39,501 nucleotides of DNA, from contig JAEUHS010000062.1 of NCBI GenBank assembly GCA_016794035.1, positions 1 to 39,501 of the forward strand, written 5' to 3'. The DNA is from Planctomycetota bacterium. GTDB lineage: Bacteria > Planctomycetota > UBA1135 > UBA2386. The notes beneath the pieces are model-generated. The model was not told where the DNA came from and did no database searches. It saw only the letters and a program-made list of their open reading frames with translations. Below, one piece after another: positions 30,605-37,572 of this stretch. The first letter of the stretch is position 1; each line of letters opens with the position of its first letter. The position numbers and the translations under genes are program-made.

Positions 30605-31939
30605 TCACGACGGGCGCGGCTGGCCCCGGGTCGCGCGGCGCTCGCGCGCGAGGCGCCGGCCGGCACGCAGGCGCAGTTCCTCGGCCGCGAGGCAGTGCGC
30701 GGCGAGCGCACCGACCCGAGCGAGCGCGCCACCGTCGAGCGACGGCAGGAACGAACAGCCATCGGCGGCGGCCTCGTCCTCACTGTCCCAGAGCGCTTCG
30801 TGCAGCGCGGCGACCGCCGCCGGCACCTGCTGCATGCCGGCGAGGGCGTGCAGCGCGCGGCGGCGCGCGTGGCTGTAGCGTGCGGTCGCGGCGACGTCGA
30901 TCAGCAACGGCGCCGAGCGCGGATCGCCGATGCGGCCCAGCGCGTCGAGCTCGAAGATCACCTCGCTGCCCCCGTGCTCGCCGCCGTGCTCGGCGACGAA
31001 CGCCTCCAGACGCGTGCGGTCGTCGGGCGTCGCCTGCGCGCCGAACACGAAGCCCGCGACCACCTCGAAGTAGCCGCCGCGCGCGTGCCAGTCGCGTGCC
31101 AGCTCCAGCTGGCGATCGACCGGCAGGTGCTGCACGTAGTCGTTGAGCGCGCTGCGGCGCATGCGGTCGGCGCCGGACAGGCGACGCGCGGGATCCGCGA
31201 ACACGTCCTCGCGACCGAAGTAGTCGATCGCGACCGGCAGCAGCCGTTCGTCGCCGAGCGTGCCCAACGCCTGCGCGGCCAGGCGCACGCGGTCGTAGAC
31301 CCGGTCGCCGGTGACCGTCGCCGCGAGCGCGCTGCGGTCCGCCTCGGTGCCGCGCCGGCACAGCTCCTCGACCACGGCCCAGCGCTGGCCGTGCGGCAGC
31401 TGGCGACCGAACTCGAGCAGCTGCGGCACCGACATCTCGCCGCGCAACGACGCGACCGACGGTCGCAGCTGCGCCGACCGCGCGCAATCGGCTTCGGCCA
31501 ACGCCTGGCGCAGGAAGACCCTCGCGGCCCGCGGCGGCAGGTCGACCAGCGCGGCCCATTGCAGCCCCCACAGCTGTTCGGCGATGCCGGTGACGAGCGC
31601 CTCGTCGCTGCCCGGATCGGCCAGCAGCGCGCGCGTCGCCCGGTGCCCGAGTCGCCACGCGCCCGCCAGCACGGCGTGGCCGAGCTCCGCCGCGCGACCC
31701 GACAGATGCGCGACCAGCGGCGCCAGCGGCACGTCCAGCGCCGCCACGAGTTCGGCGTAGTAGCGCTCGCGCGCCTCGATCTGGCGGTCGATGCGCGGAT
31801 CCGCGATCAGGCACTGCAGCACGTCCTCGCCGGCCGCGTCGCCCGCCGCCAGGGCGGCACGGAAGCCGGCGCCCCGGCCGCGCTGCAGCTGGCCGAGGCG
31901 GGTGGCAGCAGGGGCCAGATCGGAGACGCGATCGCGCAC
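30605..31939 (-). CDS. HEAT-like alpha-helical repeat protein
   Basis: A 444-residue, Ala/Leu/Arg-rich, fully helical protein without signal peptide. Repeated pairs of helices recall HEAT repeats, e.g. RVRLAAQALGTLGDERLLPVA and SEVIFELDALGRIGDPRSAPLL followed by SHARRRALHALAGM. There is no catalytic motif. HEAT proteins usually serve as protein-binding scaffolds or phycobilin-lyase-like helpers. It starts with a GTG at 31939, 33 bp after the stop of the ATP-grasp gene on the same strand, which suggests an operon; yet a TAGCCT box lies 7 nt before the GTG, so it may have its own transcript. Function unknown. Confidence 0.75.
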   Translation of the reverse strand: MRDRVSDLAPAATRLGQLQRGRGAGFRAALAAGDAAGEDVLQCLIADPRIDRQIEARERYYAELVAALDVPLAPLVAHLSGRAAELGHAVLAGAWRLGHRATRALLADPGSDEALVTGIAEQLWGLQWAALVDLPPRAARVFLRQALAEADCARSAQLRPSVASLRGEMSVPQLLEFGRQLPHGQRWAVVEELCRRGTEADRSALAATVTGDRVYDRVRLAAQALGTLGDERLLPVAIDYFGREDVFADPARRLSGADRMRRSALNDYVQHLPVDRQLELARDWHARGGYFEVVAGFVFGAQATPDDRTRLEAFVAEHGGEHGGSEVIFELDALGRIGDPRSAPLLIDVAATARYSHARRRALHALAGMQQVPAAVAALHEALWDSEDEAAADGCSFLPSLDGGALARVGALAAHCLAAEELRLRAGRRLARERRATRGQPRPS

Positions 31940-31946
31940 CGGGCAC

Positions 31947-31952
31947 AGGCTA
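31947..31952 (-). promoter_or_regulatory. Candidate -10 box TAGCCT inside the ATP-grasp/HEAT gap
   Basis: TAGCCT on the minus strand ends 7 nt before the GTG at 31939, within the 33-bp gap between two co-directional genes. It would allow separate transcription of the downstream gene. Confidence 0.4.
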
Positions 31953-31972
31953 GCGCGGCCCCGGTCGCCGCG

Positions 31973-33544
31973 TCAGTCCATCAGGTGCGGGAAGTCGTCG
32001 AACATCGAGTGCATCTGGCCGCGCCCGGTGCGGTCCGCATGCGTCTCCATGTCGAGCACGTCGCGCGTCCTCTGGTAGAGGTCGTCGGCTTCCTGGGCGC
32101 TGTCGGCGATGCAGATCACGCCGAGCTTCCCGAACTGCGACAGCGCGCCGATCATGTGGAACAGCACGCCGGTCTCGGTCTGTGGGCTCCAGTGCAGGCC
32201 GTGGTGGATCACGATCTCGAGGAAGTCCTGCGGCAGCAGGCCGCGGTACGCCGGCGACACCAGCGCGTCGGTCGCGAAGTAGTACTTCTGCACGCCGGTG
32301 CGTGAGCGGTAGTCGCCGGCCCCACCGATCGCGCCGCCGATCAGGAAGTCGAGCGCGATGTAGGGGAACGTCGTGCCACCCATGCGCAGGTTGATCTCGA
32401 TCGCGGCGCAGCGCCAATCGGCACCGGCCTTGCGACAGACCAGGAAGTCGATCGCGAAGCGGCCCAGCACCCCGCGCTCGCGCAGCACCTCGCCGACGTG
32501 GTACGCGCGCTCGGTGATCAGGCTGCGGTAGTCGATGTTCGCCGGGAATCGGCAGCCCAGGTAGACCTGCCCCGAATCGCCGCCGAGCGCCTGGTCGTGC
32601 GTCGAGATGATGTGCAACTGGCCTGCCGGCGTGATGCGCAGCTGCACGCTCGGCGAATGCACCTCGTCGGCCTCGAGGAACTCCTCGACGATGCCGCCCA
32701 TCTGCGCGTACTTGGCGAAGAACTCGCCCTTCGAGTGTTCGGGGGCCGAGAACTTCATCGTGTCGAAGGCGGCGCGGATCGCCGCGTGCCGCGCCGCCTC
32801 GGCCTCGGGCATCGCGCTCGGGTAGGTGAACAGCGCGTTGCCCTCGCCCGAGAAGCCGTCGTTGAGCTTGACCACCGCGCGCCGCAGCTCGGGCTTGTCC
32901 CGCTTCAGCGTGTCGAGCGCCACCACCGCCGCGCGCTCGTCCTTCAGGTTCTCGAAGCCGGCCGGCAGTTCGATGCCGGCCTCGCGGAACGTCTCGCGCG
33001 ATCCCGACTTGCTGCCCAGCCACAACAGGTCCGGGTCGGCGCCGTTCAGCGGGATGCCGAGCTGCACCGCGAGCGTGCGCTCCAGCGGCGACGTCGTGAA
33101 GCAGCTCATGTAGGCGCGATCGCGATCGCCGATCCACTGCCGGATGCGTTCGACGACGCGCGGCCGTTCGAGGATCTTCTCGGTCAATGCGCGCGGGCTG
33201 GCGTCCTGCACGCACAACATCGTCAGGCGGCGCTTGGCGTGCAGCGGCGGGATGCCGACCAGCATCTGCAGGTAGTAGTCGACGATGTCCTCTTCGACCG
33301 GCTGGCTGGTGATGTACATGATGCGCACGCCCGGCCGCCGCAGCCGCATCAGCATGAACATCAGCCGCTCCTCGTAGAACGGCACGCCCTTGACCTTCTG
33401 CAGTTCTTCCTGGTCGAAGCTCAGCGACGGGATGATCAGGCACGAGTGCGGCTGGCGCGGCTGCTCGTGCACCTCGGCCCAGATGGCCGGCAGCTTGGCC
33501 TGCAGCCGCTTGAATGCCTCGATCTCGTCGGCGTCGGGAATCAC
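31973..33544 (-). CDS. PGM1-like ATP-grasp peptide/carboxylate ligase
   Basis: A 523-residue cytoplasmic protein. The N-terminal region has the typical stretch SCLIIPSLSFDQEEL, YEERLMFMLMRLRRPGVRIMY, SQPVEEDIVDYYLQML and HAKRRLTMLC. The ATP-grasp core includes LGSKSGSRETFREAGI, AVVKLNDGFSGEGNALF (nucleotide lysine and glycine loop) and the metal-binding EINLRMGGTTFPYIAL. These match the ligase related to PGM1 of pheganomycin biosynthesis, which joins a carboxylate to a peptide amine using ATP. The family is also found away from natural-product clusters, with unknown substrates. A GTG at 33544 is chosen; a TTG 108 bp upstream would add a Pro-rich, unconserved leader. No peptide-precursor gene or exporter was recognised beside it. 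Confidence 0.82.
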   Translation of the reverse strand: MIPDADEIEAFKRLQAKLPAIWAEVHEQPRQPHSCLIIPSLSFDQEELQKVKGVPFYEERLMFMLMRLRRPGVRIMYITSQPVEEDIVDYYLQMLVGIPPLHAKRRLTMLCVQDASPRALTEKILERPRVVERIRQWIGDRDRAYMSCFTTSPLERTLAVQLGIPLNGADPDLLWLGSKSGSRETFREAGIELPAGFENLKDERAAVVALDTLKRDKPELRRAVVKLNDGFSGEGNALFTYPSAMPEAEAARHAAIRAAFDTMKFSAPEHSKGEFFAKYAQMGGIVEEFLEADEVHSPSVQLRITPAGQLHIISTHDQALGGDSGQVYLGCRFPANIDYRSLITERAYHVGEVLRERGVLGRFAIDFLVCRKAGADWRCAAIEINLRMGGTTFPYIALDFLIGGAIGGAGDYRSRTGVQKYYFATDALVSPAYRGLLPQDFLEIVIHHGLHWSPQTETGVLFHMIGALSQFGKLGVICIADSAQEADDLYQRTRDVLDMETHADRTGRGQMHSMFDDFPHLMD

Positions 33545-33834
33545 GATCGGCCCAGCGTTGCGTTGGGTTGGCCGGTGACAAGGGGCGACCGGGGAATCGT
33601 GCCGACTGCCGACGGGTGCCGGCGGGCCGGGTGGCGTCGGTACCGGGGTCAAGACGAAGACCCGGTCACGTGGCGTCGATGGCGGCAGGCGCCGAGGCCG
33701 AACATGCGTCCGAGCGCACGCGTGCCACCGCGGACCACCCCCATCGCCGGGCTCGCCCCGCGAACCGGGCCCTGGAACGAAGCGGTCCGCCTGCTAGAGT
33801 CCGGGCCCCCAGGTCCTGGCCCAGCGGGCCGCAA
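33545..33834. other. Divergent intergenic region between ATP-grasp and sulfotransferase genes
   Basis: This 290-bp spacer shows no convincing gene. It contains a GTTGCGTTGGGTTGG stretch next to the ATP-grasp start, several short GC inverted repeats, and TAGAGT at 33794-33799, 35 nt upstream of the sulfotransferase ATG, which may be a -10 box with a short leader. Confidence 0.4.
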
Positions 33835-34704
33835 ATGGTACGCGTTTCGTCCCCACCGTCATCGTTGGTGCCCGTCGTCGTCGTGACCACCGGGCTCCGA
33901 GGCACGGTCCGGCCGGTGATGGACCTGCTGCTGCGGATGGGGGAGTTGACCTCCGAGTGGTGTCCGTTGACCGATCGTCGGTCCCTCAGCTACCTCACAC
34001 GCCACGCCAAGGTGCTCGCCGGCGTCACGGTCGAGAACGCGACCTGGAACCACGAGTTGATCTTCTACCCGCCGATCGCCGGCGAGCGCGACACGCGGCG
34101 CATCGCCGGATTCCCCGGTCCGGGCGAACACGTGGGCAACCTGTTCGAAGGGCAGGTGCTGTGGCAGCGCATGCTGCACGCCAACTGGGCCTTCTACTGC
34201 AAGCGCGTGCCGCGCCGCCGAACCGACCGCTTCTACATCGAGCCGGCGAAACCCTGGCTGCCGATCGTGCTGAGCGAAGCCGAGCTACCGCACCGCACGC
34301 TGTGGATCGCACGCGACCCGCGCAGTGAACTCGCGGAGAACTGGACTGCGGGCGCTCGCCGCGGCGCCCTGCCGCGCATCGTCAACTGCATCGACTCGCC
34401 GCTGACCCTCGCCGAGCGCGAGTGCAACCGCTTCGTGCGCGCCCGCCTCGACCAATGGGCGAGGGTCGAGACCACGCCCGACACGATCTGCATCCGCTAC
34501 GAGGACCTCCTCGACCAGACGGGCGACGTTTGGCAGCGGCTGCGCACATGGCTCGGACTCGCGGCCGCGCCGGTGCCGCGCGCGCCGGCCACCGGCGACG
34601 AATGGCCCGCGACGCGGTGGCGACAGCTGCTGCCGGACGCCGTTCTCGAGCTGTACCGGACGAAGATGCGCGCCGAGCTGGTGGCCCTCGGGTATGCACC
34701 CTGA
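33835..34704 (+). CDS. Sulfotransferase-family protein, first of a pair
   Basis: A 289-residue protein with the layout of PAPS-dependent sulfotransferases. The N-terminal phosphosulfate-binding loop is divergent: VVVVTTGLRGTVRPVMDLLL instead of the usual RSGTT-type P-loop, keeping Arg, Gly and Thr. The 3'-phosphate motif is LWIARDPRSELAENW, followed later by ICIRYEDLLD and the end DAVLELYRTKMRAELVALGY, typical of the family. It would move sulfate from PAPS to a sugar, lipid or protein. The ATG at 33835 is the first in frame near the conserved start. The next sulfotransferase gene begins 11 bp before its stop, so the two are cotranslated. The loop change could mean altered cofactor binding. 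Confidence 0.78.
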   Translation: MVRVSSPPSSLVPVVVVTTGLRGTVRPVMDLLLRMGELTSEWCPLTDRRSLSYLTRHAKVLAGVTVENATWNHELIFYPPIAGERDTRRIAGFPGPGEHVGNLFEGQVLWQRMLHANWAFYCKRVPRRRTDRFYIEPAKPWLPIVLSEAELPHRTLWIARDPRSELAENWTAGARRGALPRIVNCIDSPLTLAERECNRFVRARLDQWARVETTPDTICIRYEDLLDQTGDVWQRLRTWLGLAAAPVPRAPATGDEWPATRWRQLLPDAVLELYRTKMRAELVALGYAP

Positions 34705-35596
34705 CGACCAGAGGCTGCGTCCCCTGCTGCTGCTGTTCCCCGCCCGCAGCGGCTCGACCCTGCTGATGCAGCTGCTCGGCACGTCGCCGAAGGTCGTGTT
34801 CGACCGGGTGGCGCCGTTCGAGCACCGCTACCTCGCGTTCCTGGTGCGCTGGTCGTGGCAACTCGCCGACGGCGGCCTGCGCCGCTCCGACTGGACGGTC
34901 GAACAGCTGATGAACGAGCCCGCCACCGCGGGCAACTTCATCGAACCGCCGCCGTTCGCCGTGCCGGCGGGATTCGGCACCGCGAGGCCCGATCCGATGT
35001 GGCACGACACGTTCCGTTGCGCATGGCGGGAGTTCTGCGCCCGGGCACGCCGCGCGGAGATCAGCTCGCCGGCCCTGGATCCCGCGCCGATCTGGTATGC
35101 AGAGAAGTCGCGGGCCATGTTCCGCTACGCACTGCAGGACGTGGGCATCGAGCCGCACGTCGTCTACCTCCTGCGCGATCCACGCGACATCCTCATGTCC
35201 ATCTGGTCGTTCAACCGCAAGCGCGGCACCAGCTTCTTCTCCGTCGTCGAAGGCGAGTCCGACGAGGCGTTCGCGCGGCGGTTCATCGAGGAGCGCAAGC
35301 TGCGCCTGCGCATGATCCTCGAGATGGCGCCGGACGATCCGCATGCAACCGTGGTCCGCTACGAGGACATGGCGACCGACCTGCCCGGGGTCGCGGCACG
35401 ACTCTCCGATCGGCTCGGCGTGCAGCTCGACGCGCAGCAAGTGCTGACGAACCAGAAGGAGTTCAGCCACCACATGTCGTCGGCGGGCCCGGAGGCATCG
35501 ATCCAACGGTGGCGGCGTGAGATGTCGCCCGAGATCCAGCAGCTGTTCGCCGACATCATCGGCACCGAGATGCAGGCGTTGGGCTACGCCGTCTGA
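34694..35596 (+). CDS. Sulfotransferase, second of a pair
   Basis: A 300-residue PAPS-dependent sulfotransferase with canonical motifs: LLLFPARSGSTLLMQLLG (about 12-29) binds the 5'-phosphosulfate, and VVYLLRDPRDILMSIWSF the 3'-phosphate. VVRYEDMATDLPGVAARLSDRLG and a final FADIIGTEMQALGYAV complete the fold. It overlaps the preceding gene by 11 bp, so the pair probably acts on related acceptors. The acceptor is unknown; sulfated exopolysaccharide or surface glycan is a reasonable guess for an organism that also carries sulfatases. It converges with the sulfatase gene at a shared hairpin. Confidence 0.86.
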   Translation: MHPDDQRLRPLLLLFPARSGSTLLMQLLGTSPKVVFDRVAPFEHRYLAFLVRWSWQLADGGLRRSDWTVEQLMNEPATAGNFIEPPPFAVPAGFGTARPDPMWHDTFRCAWREFCARARRAEISSPALDPAPIWYAEKSRAMFRYALQDVGIEPHVVYLLRDPRDILMSIWSFNRKRGTSFFSVVEGESDEAFARRFIEERKLRLRMILEMAPDDPHATVVRYEDMATDLPGVAARLSDRLGVQLDAQQVLTNQKEFSHHMSSAGPEASIQRWRREMSPEIQQLFADIIGTEMQALGYAV

Positions 35597-35612
35597 ACGT
35601 GCGCTCGTTCAG
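35593..35612. terminator. Bidirectional hairpin containing both stop codons
   Basis: CTGAACG at 35593-35599 pairs perfectly with CGTTCAG at 35606-35612 around TGCGCT. The arms include the TGA stop of the sulfotransferase and the TGA stop of the convergent sulfatase, an economical shared 3' end. Confidence 0.5.
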
Positions 35613-37324
35613 CGGCCGATGATGCAGCGCAGGGCGCGGCTCCAGATCAGTCCCATCGCGTTGGCGGTCGGCTCGACGACCACGCCCTGGACGTAGAACT
35701 CGGAGTGGTAGAGAGCCGGGTGGTTCGGCACGAGCAGGGCCGGGCTGTAGCCAAACGAGGTGTGCAGCAGCAGCAGGTCGAACGACACGGCCAGCGAGCA
35801 ACCAGGCATGCCCAGGGTGCCGAGATCGAACGGTAGCGACAGACCCTCGTAGGCCTGTCGCGATGCCCCGATCACGGTCAACGCCAGCACCCACGGTTGC
35901 GGCGGCACTGCCACGTAGGTGTGGAACAGCGTGCCCATGCGCGGCTGTGTCTGGGTGTGCAGGACCGGCACGCCGAGGCTGCCGGCGCAGCCCGTGCCGA
36001 AGAGTTCGGCCCAGCCATCGTCGCGGATCGCTTCGACCTGGTTCATCAAGCTGTCGAACTGCACCCGGTTCGCGGTGCCCAGGGGCGCGGTCAGCAGGTC
36101 GATCGACTGCAGCGGATCGGCGACGAGGTCGTACAGCTCCTGGTGTTGCGGCTTGACCAGCGTGTAGCGCACGAGCCGGTGGGACGGCGCCCGCACCGTG
36201 TAGCCCTGGCCGAGAGGGGTGCCGGAGACCTCGGAGTAGACGAACGGCCGGCCATAACCGCTGCGGCCCGTGAGGGCCGGCAAGAACGACACGCCGTCGA
36301 GCGGCAGCGCGACCCCGGCCAGGACCCGTGACGGGTAGCTGATCCCGCACATCGCCAGGATGGTCGGGAACAGATCGACACCGCTGACCAGTTCGGTCGC
36401 GACCGTACCCGGCGCCGTGACGGACGGGCCGCTGACCAGCAGCGGCACCCGACACCCGCCGTCCGAGAGGGATCCCTTCGCGCGCTCGGGCGTGCCTGGC
36501 AGCTGTATCACGGCACCATCGGTGCCGTTGTCGGCGACGACGATCACATTGGTGTTCGCCAGCACGGCGGGCCCCAGCGTGATCAGCAGGCGACCGATCT
36601 CGCCGTCCAGGGCCTGCACCATCGCCCGGAAGAACGGCAGCGGGGTTGTCGCCGGGTTCAGGCCGGCGAGATTCTGGGTGTGCAGGTTCGCGGGCGGCGC
36701 GTGGTACGGCTGATGCGGCAGCGTCGGCGTGAGCACCAGCGCCCAGGGGCCGCTGCGCGCCTGGATCCACTGGATCGCCGAGTCGACCTCATCGGTCATG
36801 ATGTAGGTCGTGCAGACCGACGTGCTGCCGTTGGTGAGCTTGCTCCAATGGAAGGGGTCCGGCACACCGCTCTCGAGCAGGCCCTCGAAGTGCTGGAAGC
36901 CGTAGACGTTCGGCGTGAGCGCGCCGAACCGCTCGCCCAGGTGCCACTTGCCGATCATCGCCGTGGCGTAGCCGGCGTCGGCCAGCGGCGCGGCGATCGT
37001 GATGGCCGTGCCCAACATGCCCGGCGAGCCGGGCGGCAGGGCCATCGTCGCCTCGCTGCGGAAGGCGTAGCGCCCGGTGAGGATCGCCGCGCGCGACGGA
37101 GTGCAGGCGGCGTTGACGTGGGCCTGCGTGAAGCGCACGCCGTTGGCGGCGATCGCGTCCATGACGGGCGTCGGCGGGGCCGACGGCGAGCCGTAGCAGG
37201 TCATGGCGTCGGCGCCGAGGTCGTCCGGAACGATGATCAACAGGTTCGGCTGCTGGGCCGTGAGGCCGCCAAGCCCGAACAGAACGGTAGCCGCAACCAG
37301 GGACGCGAGAGGACGAGGGGGCAT
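35609..37324 (-). CDS. Secreted arylsulfatase with GxPGC C-terminal domain
   Basis: A 571-residue exported sulfatase. Signal peptide [20 protein letters not shown], then metal ligands in IVPDDLGAD (Asp34, Asp35), and the maturation motif [14 protein letters not shown] in which Cys74 should be converted to formylglycine. [10 protein letters not shown] and VVADNGTDG are further active-site blocks, and HQPYHAPP a family signature. Residues about 490-571 form a separate beta domain ([34 protein letters not shown]) shared with the large exported protein at 7319-9178. Substrates are sulfate esters of polysaccharides or small molecules; which one is unknown. No formylglycine-generating enzyme is in the window. 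The start at 37324 gives the signal peptide. It faces a pair of sulfotransferase genes, making a sulfate-turnover theme. Confidence 0.92.
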   Translation of the reverse strand: MPPRPLASLVAATVLFGLGGLTAQQPNLLIIVPDDLGADAMTCYGSPSAPPTPVMDAIAANGVRFTQAHVNAACTPSRAAILTGRYAFRSEATMALPPGSPGMLGTAITIAAPLADAGYATAMIGKWHLGERFGALTPNVYGFQHFEGLLESGVPDPFHWSKLTNGSTSVCTTYIMTDEVDSAIQWIQARSGPWALVLTPTLPHQPYHAPPANLHTQNLAGLNPATTPLPFFRAMVQALDGEIGRLLITLGPAVLANTNVIVVADNGTDGAVIQLPGTPERAKGSLSDGGCRVPLLVSGPSVTAPGTVATELVSGVDLFPTILAMCGISYPSRVLAGVALPLDGVSFLPALTGRSGYGRPFVYSEVSGTPLGQGYTVRAPSHRLVRYTLVKPQHQELYDLVADPLQSIDLLTAPLGTANRVQFDSLMNQVEAIRDDGWAELFGTGCAGSLGVPVLHTQTQPRMGTLFHTYVAVPPQPWVLALTVIGASRQAYEGLSLPFDLGTLGMPGCSLAVSFDLLLLHTSFGYSPALLVPNHPALYHSEFYVQGVVVEPTANAMGLIWSRALRCIIGR

Positions 37325-37556
37325 TGGGTTGTGACCGGGCGCGTACGCGGACGCAGGCGGAGGACGCGCCTTCCTCTGATCGCCCCAGTAGACGAATCTC
37401 GTCGCCCGGCGGGTTCCACGCTCTGCAGATGATCTTCCCGGACGTGCCGGGCGCAGCGCAGGGGTCGGCGGCGGCCGCGCGAGGGCGCCTAGGCCTCCGG
37501 GATCGCCCAGCCCAGCCACCGAGCCACCGTCGTCCCCGTACTGGCCGCCGATCCGC

Positions 37557-37562
37557 TACCAT
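37557..37562 (+). promoter_or_regulatory. Candidate -10 box TACCAT of the YgiQ-type gene
   Basis: TACCAT ends 10 nt before the ATG at 37573 and is identical to the hexamer in front of the sigma factor gene. No Shine-Dalgarno is present. Confidence 0.5.
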
Positions 37563-37572
37563 CCTCGCCCCC

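Noticed and set aside
33545..33652. Longer N-terminus of the ATP-grasp protein from a TTG at 33652.
   Set aside because: The added 36 residues are Pro-rich and unlike the family; the GTG at 33544 gives a normal start.
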